The position numbers and the translations under genes were made by a program. The notes under the pieces are model-generated. The model was given only the letters and a program-made list of their open reading frames with translations, did not search any database and was not told where the DNA came from. Positions 1 to 6,502 of a stretch of 8,306 nt of DNA are shown here, piece after piece. Position 1 is the first letter of the stretch; every line of letters begins with the position of its first letter. The DNA comes from Kordiimonadaceae bacterium (GTDB lineage Bacteria; Pseudomonadota; Alphaproteobacteria; Sphingomonadales; Kordiimonadaceae): NCBI GenBank assembly GCA_016763495.1, contig JAESTR010000058.1, forward strand, positions 1-8,306, in the 5' to 3' direction.

Positions 1-67
1 AATACTTTGGATGGATGTTTCTGTATGCAGGAGTTGTATCTTACTCAAGGATTTATCTGGCCAAACA

Positions 68-463
68 TTATCCCCTTGATATTCTCTGTGGAATTTTACT
101 TGGGAAATCTAGCACATGGTCACCGCCCATTGTATAAATCAGGCGCACTTCTGTGTCGCGGCCCCACGCGTCGATTGATTTCCACAGGTCTTTTACGATT
201 TGTGGTGTTGCCTTGATGCTGAAGCGGTTTTCCTTTGGTAGGCCAGTGATAACCTGTACTTCAGGCAAGCCAGTCATGCGGCTAACCACAGGAATTGGCG
301 CGCCGGTCACAGTTTTGTAGGTGGCTTGCACCTTTTTAGCTATTTTGGCCGTAGCGCAAACTGGCACGGCCTTTTTTACGCTAAAGTCTGCTTTTGCGGC
401 TGTGGTGCCGAATGCAAGAGACAGGGCAAGAAGGCCGACAGTATTCTTAAAAGTATGTTTCAT
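68..463 (-). CDS. Small secreted protein, C-terminally short paralogue of the upstream gene product
   Basis: This 131-residue protein has a clear Sec signal peptide (hydrophobic stretch about residues 9-20, likely cleavage after AAKA at residue 25). The start is well supported: AAGGAG lies 7 nt before the ATG. I do not recognise a named family, but it aligns with the 230-residue protein encoded just upstream. Shared points are a Cys near the mature N-terminus (Cys36), the stretch KATPQIVKDLWKSIDAWG at 84-101 against NATPALFKEVWKSVDMWG, and an FP..(I/V)P stretch near residue 120. It ends about seven residues after that stretch, so it lacks the paralogue's last 100 or so residues, where the HemS-like similarity lies. 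The stop codon comes just after a GGGG run, and the next frame stays open to the window edge, so a frameshift is possible. The 17-nt gap to the upstream gene indicates one transcript. Its function is unknown. Confidence 0.7.
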   Translation of the reverse strand: MKHTFKNTVGLLALSLAFGTTAAKADFSVKKAVPVCATAKIAKKVQATYKTVTGAPIPVVSRMTGLPEVQVITGLPKENRFSIKATPQIVKDLWKSIDAWGRDTEVRLIYTMGGDHVLDFPSKIPQRISRG

Positions 464-480
464 AATGCTTCTCCTTGCCC

Positions 481-1173
481 TTAGCTATTCGGCGTTGGGG
501 TTTTACATGCGCGCGGCATAGATTTCAGCAGGTCCCAAGATTTGTCGAAGCCTGCAATGGCTTCAGCGTTTTGGGGTTTACCGCCTTCAGTGGCATAGAG
601 ACCCAAGATAAGGTCGCCTTTTTGGCTATAGAAGGAAAGAGCGCGAAGCGCAGTGCCGTCTTGCGCAGGCAAATTAACAGCGTAGATAAGGCTCACGTCT
701 TTTGGGCTGATATGGCCGCGCAGGCCGCTGCCATCATCTGCAAAGACATCATAAAAGCCGTTGGCGTGGTCTTCTTTGCGCGTTGTTGGTACATGGCCCG
801 GGAAGGCAAATGCCTGCCAACCATCCACTGTAATCACAACTTTGATCGGGGTTTTTTCGCCCCACATATCAACGGATTTCCAAACTTCTTTAAAAAGGGC
901 GGGAGTGGCATTAATGCCGAGTGCCATTTTGTCAGAAAACGAACTGGTTACTTTGCTTTCTACCATGCGCAGTGTGTGGCTTGGTATAGCCATTGGGTCG
1001 GTCGGTTTGCCGCCCCATCCAAAATAAGCTTTCCGTACTAATTGCTTGTCAAAGTAAGAAGCGCAAAGTTCTTCGTTAAACTTGCTGGCTTTGGCAGCCT
1101 GTGCCGCGCCAGTGAAGCTTGAGGCAACACTGGCGGCAATGCACGTGGATACTAATAGTTTTTTCAATAACAT
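481..1173 (-). CDS. Secreted protein with HemS/HmuS/ChuX-like C-terminal half
   Basis: This is a 230-residue exported protein. I chose the ATG at 1173 because GGAG lies 7 nt upstream and the product then begins with a textbook signal peptide (MLLKKLL, hydrophobic core, cleavage after AAQA near residue 26). An ATG at 1191 overlaps the upstream stop as TAATG but has no Shine-Dalgarno sequence. From memory of the family, the C-terminal half follows the order seen in heme-handling HemS/HmuS/ChuX proteins: a strand pair ending in a Gly-aromatic turn (about 110-126), then a strand, PAQDG and LRALSFYSQKGDLILGLY (160-194), then a final helix with Trp. HmuS-type proteins have VRKPT..DG and SLELFD..G at matching places. 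Here the Arg-Lys is Asn-Leu, so heme contacts may be lost. The mature protein has two cysteines, Cys37 and Cys223, which could form a disulfide. Known HemS proteins are cytoplasmic, so export is unusual. The fold assignment is inference; the paralogy with the next gene is visible directly. Confidence 0.8.
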   Translation of the reverse strand: MLLKKLLVSTCIAASVASSFTGAAQAAKASKFNEELCASYFDKQLVRKAYFGWGGKPTDPMAIPSHTLRMVESKVTSSFSDKMALGINATPALFKEVWKSVDMWGEKTPIKVVITVDGWQAFAFPGHVPTTRKEDHANGFYDVFADDGSGLRGHISPKDVSLIYAVNLPAQDGTALRALSFYSQKGDLILGLYATEGGKPQNAEAIAGFDKSWDLLKSMPRACKTPTPNS

Positions 1174-1190
1174 TTTTGGTCTCCGGTGCA

Positions 1191-2852
1191 TTATTTTGTT
1201 GGGTCAAACGGTTCAAAGTTTTTGGCATCATCAATGCTGCCACGGCCTTTGTATTTGGCTTCAAGCGGGTACGGATAAACTGGGCGCGTGCGCTCTACTT
1301 CACCTTGGAACAGCTTGTTGGTCATCATCATGTCCGGTGCGTTGCCGTTTTCAACCCAGTCTTCAAGTAGGGAAAGGGCCTCAAATGTTTCTGGGCCAAC
1401 GCCGCCGTCACAGTGGTTCAGGCCGGGCATTAGGAATAGGCGCATATAGTCATGGATCTGGTCACGCCCACCCATAGTGTTGGACACCATTTCATACCAT
1501 TCAATAGTGGCGTTTGGTGGTACAGCCGGGTCTGCCCAGCCGTGCAGTACCATCAGCTTGTTACCGCTGTCGCGAAAGTCGCGCATGTCTGGGTTATCGG
1601 CGTCAAACACATGAGACATGTCGGCCAATTGGCCTTTGTCGCGGTTATAATCAAAATCGCGTGGGTCAAAATCAATGCCCGGCGCTTTGCGGAAAGCAAA
1701 ATACTTCAGGTATTCAGTATAGGCTTTATAGGCATAAATTTTATCGTCTGCGCTGGTTGGCAGTGCCCAAGCTGGCCACGCCATTTCTGAACCAAGTGGC
1801 TGACCTGCGTATATTTCTTTGCCGTTTTCATCCAAAATCGGAGAATATAGGTCTATTAGTGCTTGGGTTTCTGTCGCGGTTAAGCAATCAGGCCCCACGC
1901 CCGGTTGGCCACACTGAATTGTTTTTGGGTCAAAATCACATTTGCGCGGGTCACTAATAAGGCCGTCTTTAAGGCCGTCTTTATCATCGCAATAATCCAT
2001 CACAGCTTGCTGAATAAGCGGTGTTTTAGACGCGTCTAGCAGCACGTTCCATTCTTTGTCATATACGGCAAGGGTGGTGTCGCCGCAGCGCAGGACGTTT
2101 ACCTTCGTGTAATTAATTGTTGGGTCACGTGCAATGATGCCGTCAAAGTCGTTCGGGTAGCGCTGCGCAGACATAACACCTGCATGGCCGCCTTTCGAGC
2201 AACCTGTCATGTAGGAGTATTTTTGCTGTACACCGTAATAGGCTTTGGTGATGGCTTTGGCTGCCATCAATAGTACATGGTTTGCCCTGTAGGCGAAGTC
2301 AATGCGGGCTTGCATATTGTCTTTCGCCCAGACACCGTCAAAAGGGTGCTCGCCCCAGTGGCCTCCATCAGTTGACATAGCCGCATAGTTGCGCGCTACA
2401 CCAGCCATTGGGGCATCTGAGGGTGCTTTACCGCAAAAGCCATCGCAGGCTGTAAGGAGGAATTTATTGTTCCAGTTTTCAGGAGTAGGTAGGCGGAGCT
2501 CAAACTTGATGTGGGGGCTCACGTAGCCCATCACAAGGCAATGATCGGGCAGGCGCTTGCTGGTCGCAGAAAACGGTGCGCCCATAACCATGCCACGCCG
2601 TGAGATTTGACGCGCTTCGGCAGGCGTTAGTTCAACGCCTTTTATCAGCGTGCCGCTCATTACCTTTGTTGCAGCGTCACCGTTGCTGATTTTGGAGAAA
2701 TCCATAACCCGCAGGGCGGAGCAATCGTCTACGACCGGTGGAGGCGGGGATGCAAACGCAGCCTCAGCCATTACTAAAGAAAGAACGACTAAAGACGTCT
2801 TCCTGATGAATTTCGATATTAGCCCCTGGGTGCTATCGATGCCCAATTTCAC
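1191..2852 (-). CDS. Tannase/feruloyl esterase family secreted alpha/beta hydrolase
   Basis: The 553-residue product belongs to the tannase/feruloyl esterase family, which hydrolyses esters of aromatic acids such as gallate or hydroxycinnamates. The signature CS-D-HC set is complete: TGCSKGG carries the nucleophile Ser219 next to Cys218, HGWADP supplies Asp441, and GLNHCDGG gives His480 followed by Cys481. In this family the two cysteines form a disulfide that ties Ser to His. A lid segment at about 288-305, with the pattern CDDKDGLKDGLI and a later Cys, matches the family's calcium-binding loop. A signal peptide with cleavage after AAFA points to the periplasm or cell exterior. I chose the GTG at 2852 because AGGAGG lies 5 nt upstream. 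A longer in-frame reading from a GTG at 2882 would place that SD inside the gene. The length is normal for the family. The exact ester cannot be read from the sequence. Confidence 0.93.
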   Translation of the reverse strand: MKLGIDSTQGLISKFIRKTSLVVLSLVMAEAAFASPPPPVVDDCSALRVMDFSKISNGDAATKVMSGTLIKGVELTPAEARQISRRGMVMGAPFSATSKRLPDHCLVMGYVSPHIKFELRLPTPENWNNKFLLTACDGFCGKAPSDAPMAGVARNYAAMSTDGGHWGEHPFDGVWAKDNMQARIDFAYRANHVLLMAAKAITKAYYGVQQKYSYMTGCSKGGHAGVMSAQRYPNDFDGIIARDPTINYTKVNVLRCGDTTLAVYDKEWNVLLDASKTPLIQQAVMDYCDDKDGLKDGLISDPRKCDFDPKTIQCGQPGVGPDCLTATETQALIDLYSPILDENGKEIYAGQPLGSEMAWPAWALPTSADDKIYAYKAYTEYLKYFAFRKAPGIDFDPRDFDYNRDKGQLADMSHVFDADNPDMRDFRDSGNKLMVLHGWADPAVPPNATIEWYEMVSNTMGGRDQIHDYMRLFLMPGLNHCDGGVGPETFEALSLLEDWVENGNAPDMMMTNKLFQGEVERTRPVYPYPLEAKYKGRGSIDDAKNFEPFDPTK

Positions 2853-2858
2853 ATTACC
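2853..2858 (-). promoter_or_regulatory. Ribosome binding region that sets the esterase GTG start
   Basis: Read on the minus strand, AGGAGG followed by GTAAT leads directly into GTG. The marked bases are the spacer and the end of the SD, which itself extends to about 2863. An overlapping ATG is out of frame and meets a stop at once. This placement decides the 2852 start over the upstream GTG at 2882. Confidence 0.7.
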
Positions 2859-2909
2859 CTCCTGATTACTTAACATTTGCACAGTTTTTTGCGCGATTAT
2901 TAGTCATGG

Positions 2910-2952
2910 AGCGTAACGGAGGTTAACGTTCAGTCAAGAAAATTTCGAAATT
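2910..2952 (-). promoter_or_regulatory. Candidate promoter and palindrome for the esterase operon
   Basis: On the minus strand a TTGACT hexamer (2932-2937) is followed after 16 nt by TACGCT (2910-2915), a weak -10. Just upstream of the -35 lies a perfect 12-bp palindrome, AATTTCGAAATT (2941-2952), placed where an activator or repressor could act. The surrounding DNA is very AT-rich. The -35 is good and the -10 is poor, so this is only a candidate. Confidence 0.35.
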
Positions 2953-2959
2953 AAATTAA

Positions 2960-3136
2960 AATAGAATACTAACTATTGTTATATTTTATCGTAAAAAAAA
3001 TACATAATACATTGTTTTAAAACACATAAATATAAATTCATGCGTTAGAATCAGTGTCGTTACCGTTTTCGATGAAGAGGCCATTTTTGGCTAAAAATTT
3101 ATATTTATTACCAAAAGGTGAGCGTGTTCCGACTCA
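2960..3136. other. AT-rich intergenic stretch without a gene
   Basis: This spacer between the receptor terminator and the esterase promoter is strongly A/T-biased and includes an A8 run near 2993-3000. I see only a weak 4-bp hairpin (GCCA, TTTT, TGGC near 3081-3092). No open frame, RNA gene or repeat is supported. It may act as an upstream promoter element. Confidence 0.5.
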
Positions 3137-3159
3137 AAAGGGCGCCTGAAGCGCCCTTT
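3137..3159 (-). terminator. Rho-independent terminator after the 694-residue TonB receptor gene
   Basis: A perfect 9-bp inverted repeat (AAAGGGCGC and GCGCCCTTT) encloses a 5-nt loop, 31 bp after the receptor stop codon. On the minus strand the stem ends in TTTT before GAGTC, so the U-tract is short. The A and T flanks make it potentially bidirectional. It separates the receptor transcript from the esterase operon, although readthrough cannot be excluded. Confidence 0.8.
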
Positions 3160-3189
3160 CTATCTGTGAGATGCCGGTGAGCCTCTGGT

Positions 3190-5274
3190 TCAGAAGTTAG
3201 CTTTAATACCTGCATATACAGATGTTGGTTTCCCCGGAAAGTAGCGCTCATCCGTGAAGCGGGTATAATCAGCGCGCTCAGCATATTTCACATTGGTCAG
3301 GTTGATTACCCGTGCGAATAGGCTGAGTGTATCCGAAATTTTATACGTACCTCTCAGGTTCAGGTAGTTATGCCCTTCGTATTCGTGCTGGTTTTCCGGG
3401 TCCAGATAATAGCTGCCCATATGAACCCACTCTAGCTCAGTAGAGAATTTCTCGGTTGGCGACCACGTAAGCTGAGCGCTACCAAAGTGCCGCGGTGCGG
3501 TATCAATGTCTTTGCCGTTTAGATTGACGCCGCCGCTGATATAGTCGAAATCATACTGGTGCTTGGCGACACTGGCGTTGCCGCGCAGGGTGACGGTGTC
3601 ACTGAGCGTAACTTCAAGGGACGCTTCAGCGCCAACATGGTCTGACTTGCCGCCGTTTACATTGAAGAAATCTGCATCCCGGAAGATATAATTGTCTTTC
3701 TGCATAGCGTAGACAGAAAGACTGTAGTTGGCTTTTTCACTGCTGCCGCGAAAGCCAAGCTCGATGCTCTTTAAGCTTACATTCTTCAAGTCTGCCACTG
3801 TTTGAACGCGCTGTAAACGGTATAGCTCTGCTGCTTGTGGTGCCCGAAATCCGTGGCTTGCCGTGATGAATAGCTGATGATCCGCAGTGTAGTCATACAG
3901 CAAGCTCACCTTCGGGGAGAAAGCCGTATAGCTGTTTTCGCCGCTTTCTGGCCTGCTATAGCGACAACCGCCAAAGCCACAAGTGTTGCCGTTTTCATCC
4001 GTGCGCCCTGAAACCATATTATTAGTATAATCATAGGAAATATGCTCAAGCCGTGCGCCAGCTGTAAGTTGCAGTGTATCGCTTAGCTCAAGTGTCGCTT
4101 GAAGGAAACCTGCGATCATAAAGCTGTCTACGTCATAGTCATATTGTTTGCCTGAAGGGATAGTGGCCTGAAGGAAGGCTGAGCCTGTTGTTGGCGACGC
4201 TTGTATTTGCTCAAGCGAGCCGCGCGTATATTCTAGGTCAAAGCCTGTGATGACTTCCAAGGCGCTGCCTTCCCCAAAATAGAAACCATTTTGCAGGCCG
4301 ACACTCGTTTGGCTGTTTTCTTCAAGTGGTTTGCCCGGCAGGAAGTGCATGAGGAATTCCATATCCAGCGAGCGGAAATAGGGCGTTATTTGCCAGCGCA
4401 CGCCATCAGATAGTTCTCGGGAAAGCCGAGACCAATAGCGGAAAGATGTGGCTTTTCTGTAGGCTTCGGGGTTGGGGTTTGTTTTTGCAGTGGTTCTATC
4501 CTTATAGGCATCAAGGCCAGTAATATAGCCTGCTGTGTCTTGGTCTAAATGGGTGAAGCTAATGTTTGAAGCGATGTCCCAAGTGTCACCCTTATAGTCG
4601 TGGCGTAGGCCAATTTTCTGTTGGTCAAAACCGGCATCATCTCTGTAGCCACCATCATGAGTTACGGAGCCCATGATCCGCACACCATGATTGCCGCTTG
4701 TGTAGCCTTTTGACGCTGTTAGGCGTGCATAGCCATAAGAGCCAGCCTCTGCGCGTGCAAAGCCATCATCGCTATCTGCTGAGGGTGTCACTACATTGAT
4801 GATGCCGTGCAGGGCGTTGGAGCCGTATAGGGCGGAGCCGGGCCCGCGCGTCACTTCAATGCGTTCAGCAACTTCTGTGAAGCCTTCGAACAATTCGTTC
4901 ACATTGCAAAAGCCGGCGGAGCGTAGGGCGATGCCATCTTGTGCCACGAGAAAAGCGCCGCATGCCCCTGCGCCGGTGAAGATTGGCGAGCGGATGGAGG
5001 CTAGATATTCCAAGCCATTGTTGCGGGAGAAATTCACACCCGGCAGGCGTAGCATCGCTTCATTGATATGTGTGGCGCCAACTAGTTCAAGTTCTTTGGA
5101 TGACAGGACTGCCACAGCGCGCCCTTCACTGGACAGGGTTTTGTCACTCCGGCTTGCTGTAGAGACGATGATATCGTCAAAGGCAGTTTCGTCTGCCGCA
5201 TGCGCAAACGTGGATGGATATGCTGAAAGTGCGGTTGTTATAGCGCTGGCTAGTAATAGTTTACTCTTAAACAC
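3190..5274 (-). CDS. TonB-dependent outer-membrane receptor, 694 residues
   Basis: The start is GTG with GGAG 6 nt upstream. Signal peptide cleavage is likely after FAHA (residue 26). Residues 33-40 (DDIIVSTA) look like the TonB box. The plug domain follows, with INEAMLRLPGV (about 70-80), two cysteines at 105 and 123 in GACGAFLVAQDGI and AGFCNVNELF, and the plug-end motif IEVTRGPGSALYGSNALHG (139-157). The 22-strand barrel then ends in the aromatic terminus AGIKANF, as outer-membrane proteins do. GFRAPQAAELY (476-485) is the barrel FRAP box. A second close cysteine pair lies at 432 and 437 in a probable extracellular loop. The length is typical for siderophore, vitamin or small-ligand receptors. 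Energy comes from TonB-ExbBD. The esterase operon lies downstream on the same strand, which suggests a shared substrate such as an aromatic ester or its iron complex; that link is inference. The substrate cannot be read from the sequence. Confidence 0.95.
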   Translation of the reverse strand: MFKSKLLLASAITTALSAYPSTFAHAADETAFDDIIVSTASRSDKTLSSEGRAVAVLSSKELELVGATHINEAMLRLPGVNFSRNNGLEYLASIRSPIFTGAGACGAFLVAQDGIALRSAGFCNVNELFEGFTEVAERIEVTRGPGSALYGSNALHGIINVVTPSADSDDGFARAEAGSYGYARLTASKGYTSGNHGVRIMGSVTHDGGYRDDAGFDQQKIGLRHDYKGDTWDIASNISFTHLDQDTAGYITGLDAYKDRTTAKTNPNPEAYRKATSFRYWSRLSRELSDGVRWQITPYFRSLDMEFLMHFLPGKPLEENSQTSVGLQNGFYFGEGSALEVITGFDLEYTRGSLEQIQASPTTGSAFLQATIPSGKQYDYDVDSFMIAGFLQATLELSDTLQLTAGARLEHISYDYTNNMVSGRTDENGNTCGFGGCRYSRPESGENSYTAFSPKVSLLYDYTADHQLFITASHGFRAPQAAELYRLQRVQTVADLKNVSLKSIELGFRGSSEKANYSLSVYAMQKDNYIFRDADFFNVNGGKSDHVGAEASLEVTLSDTVTLRGNASVAKHQYDFDYISGGVNLNGKDIDTAPRHFGSAQLTWSPTEKFSTELEWVHMGSYYLDPENQHEYEGHNYLNLRGTYKISDTLSLFARVINLTNVKYAERADYTRFTDERYFPGKPTSVYAGIKANF

Positions 5275-5303
5275 GTGGTTCTCCAGTCGGGATATTGGAT
5301 ATA

Positions 5304-5375
5304 ATTTCGATAAAAATATCAGAATAAGGCACTATTATCGTATTATTGTGAATATTTCCACAAAAATATCGAAAT
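5304..5375. repeat. Inverted and direct repeats in the receptor promoter
   Basis: ATTTCGATA (5304-5312) is mirrored by TATCGAAAT (5367-5375), a perfect 9-bp inverted pair flanking the candidate promoter. AAAAATATC also occurs directly repeated at 5312-5320 and 5362-5370, 50 bp apart. The TTTCGA core recurs in the esterase promoter palindrome. AT-rich DNA yields such matches by chance, so a regulatory role is tentative. Confidence 0.4.
5334..5363 (-). promoter_or_regulatory. Candidate promoter for the 694-residue receptor gene
   Basis: On the minus strand TTGTGG (5358-5363) and GATAAT (5334-5339) are 18 nt apart, and the -10 matches five of six consensus bases. The -35 overlaps one arm of an inverted repeat, TTGTG and CACAA with an 8-nt spacer (5346-5363), which could be an operator. 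The distance to the GTG start would leave a leader of roughly 50 nt. Confidence 0.4.
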
Positions 5376-5399
5376 AATGTACCCTACGTTAGGCTTGGA

Positions 5400-6290
5400 A
5401 CGTGTACTGTTGCGCCACGCCTTCAGGTGCAAAGACTGAGTTCTTACTGTAGGCTGCATATTATACTTTTGCGAAAATGGTAAAAGGGGTCTTATGTCGG
5501 CAGACAATTACCTATCAAACTAATCCCCCTCTGTAATCTGCTGTTCCTAGCGAGGCTTTTAATGATAATCACCTAAAGTATCATGCTCAAATGGTCTTTT
5601 GGGTGCGTTATGATCTGTATATTGTACAATTAGGTATCATACTATATTTAGTATCAATGGCTTAGAATTTCGGTTGCCCCAAATTCCGGATTTGCGCCCC
5701 TGTTTTCCATAAGGGTGTCTATAAATCTGGAGGTGTCTCAATATGAAGCTGGAGTGGGCTAATCTGAACACTGCCCTACTGCCAATATGGTAGTTCAGAG
5801 GCGCTTCCTTAACACATAGGAGATATTCCCTGTTTTAATTTTGGGCAAACGTAGCCATAAGCCTTTATTCTCTATGTGCGTACTGGTTTACCCTACTCTG
5901 CGGCACATAAATGGTCTGTGTCTTCCCTGCGGACCGGCTAAGCTTGAGGGGGACTGTCTCGCTCTTGACTGCATGCATTACTATTTAAAAATCAGCGAAC
6001 ATCAACATTTATATCTCTGGAGGGCTAGTCGTTAAGTCTCATGGGCGTAAACAGTGTATGCTCAGGTCCAAAGGGAGCTAGAGTAATTGGAGTCTAGTTT
6101 TTCTTATGGACTGGCCGCCTCTGGCGTGGTCATGGGAAACCTGTCTAACAGTATGGTGTCTGTATGTGACTCGGCTAATAAGACTGCCTTTTTGTTTGGT
6201 TTTGCAAATTTTCAAGGCATTACAGGGCTATTTTAGGGTGGTGCCTGTGCGCATGTTTTAAGTATTTTGTTTCGTAGCTGGCGGATTCCT
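5400..6290. other. Long intergenic region with no supportable gene
   Basis: About 0.9 kb on neither strand shows a convincing gene. A 64-codon plus-strand frame (5841-6035) has no upstream SD, an unusual Cys/His/Leu-rich composition and no recognisable family. A 16-codon frame at 5743-5793 has a good GGAGG 9 nt upstream, but nothing else supports it. A stop-to-stop frame at 6087-6236 reads as small, hydrophobic and Gly/Ala/Phe-rich and could be a membrane-protein relic, but it lacks a start and is too short to judge. Bases 5561-5571 match the core of a Fur box. I found no tRNA, rRNA, IS end or CRISPR repeat. It may be a decayed gene, a long leader or an unrecognised small RNA locus. Confidence 0.5.
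5557..5575. promoter_or_regulatory. Partial Fur-box-like site
   Basis: AATGATAATCA (5561-5571) is identical to 11 consecutive central bases of the classical 19-bp Fur consensus, but the flanks match poorly (about 12 of 19 overall). It lies some 200 bp upstream of the candidate receptor promoter, far for direct repression. If functional it would link the left block to iron status. Confidence 0.2.
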
Positions 6291-6298
6291 TAATGATC

Positions 6299-6308
6299 CC
6301 GGTGTCAT
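6299..6308 (-). promoter_or_regulatory. Operator-like site 1 (ATGACACCGG)
   Basis: The minus strand carries ATGACACCGG extended to ATGACACCGGGATCAT, a 16-bp imperfect palindrome centred on CCGG, the shape of a LacI-family operator. It overlaps a second inverted repeat, GTCATTTT and AAAATGAC with a 3-nt spacer (6304-6322). It lies about 75 bp upstream of sites 2 and 3, a distance suited to repressor looping. Confidence 0.5.
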
Positions 6309-6352
6309 TTTTGCAAAATGACTCGTAAATTCCACAAAATAACGTATTTTAT

Positions 6353-6379
6353 TTGATTTATTCAAATTATTATTATAGT
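6353..6379 (+). promoter_or_regulatory. Candidate promoter for the right-hand TonB receptor
   Basis: TTGATT (6353-6358) and TATAGT (6374-6379) are 15 nt apart in very AT-rich DNA just upstream of the operator-like repeats. The spacing is short for a sigma-70 promoter, so the exact hexamers are uncertain, although the position fits the operators well. Confidence 0.35.
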
Positions 6380-6380
6380 T

Positions 6381-6394
6381 ATGACACCGGTAGC
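6381..6394 (+). promoter_or_regulatory. Operator-like site 2 (ATGACACCGG)
   Basis: TGACACCGGTAGCA is a CG-centred imperfect palindrome with 10 of 14 bases symmetric, as in LacI-family operators. It begins right after a TATAGT -10-like hexamer (6374-6379), so a bound repressor would cover the transcription start. Confidence 0.55.
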
Positions 6395-6401
6395 ACAAAT
6401 A

Positions 6402-6415
6402 ATGACACCGGTTAC
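6402..6415 (+). promoter_or_regulatory. Operator-like site 3 (ATGACACCGG)
   Basis: This repeats the same ten bases exactly 21 bp after site 2, two helical turns, so proteins on both would sit on the same DNA face. The right half is more degenerate (TTACC), which suggests a weaker site. Confidence 0.5.
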
Positions 6416-6438
6416 CCTAGGGAGCGTGACCTAGGTCA
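6415..6438. promoter_or_regulatory. Paired CCTAGG palindromes
   Basis: CCCTAGGG (6415-6422) and TGACCTAGGTCA (6427-6438) are perfect palindromes of 8 and 12 bp whose centres are 14 bp apart. They follow operator-like site 3 directly and differ from it in sequence, so a second regulator, or an RNA structure in the leader, is possible. Confidence 0.4.
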
Positions 6439-6502
6439 TAGTTGTGTAGAAAAGTGGATGTGGCGTAAATAACTAAATTTTAACAAGTGGCGCTGCTTAA
6501 TA

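Noticed and set aside
475..1041. 188-codon open frame on the plus strand
   Set aside because: It lies antisense to the secreted HemS-like protein, which has a signal peptide, an SD and a paralogue. The plus frame has none of these.
3190..5274. Assignment of the left receptor as a heme receptor
   Set aside because: Heme receptors show FRAP and NPNL boxes with an intervening His. Here the FRAP box is present, but there is no His in that segment and NPNL is absent.
4796..5377. 193-codon open frame on the plus strand
   Set aside because: It is antisense to the plug and signal peptide of the TonB receptor, and its Arg/Ser/Ala-rich composition is typical of a shadow frame.
5743..5793. 16-codon frame MKLEWANLNTALLPIW with a good SD
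   Set aside because: It is too short to judge, with no attenuator hairpin pair or gene directly downstream that would make it a leader peptide.
5841..6035. 64-codon plus-strand frame in the intergenic region
   Set aside because: It has no SD, no recognisable family and an odd Cys/His-rich composition, so chance is the simplest explanation.
6087..6236. Possible transporter relic in one plus-strand frame
   Set aside because: It is a hydrophobic, Gly-rich reading between two stops without a start. No specific family motif could be identified, so it is not listed as a pseudogene.
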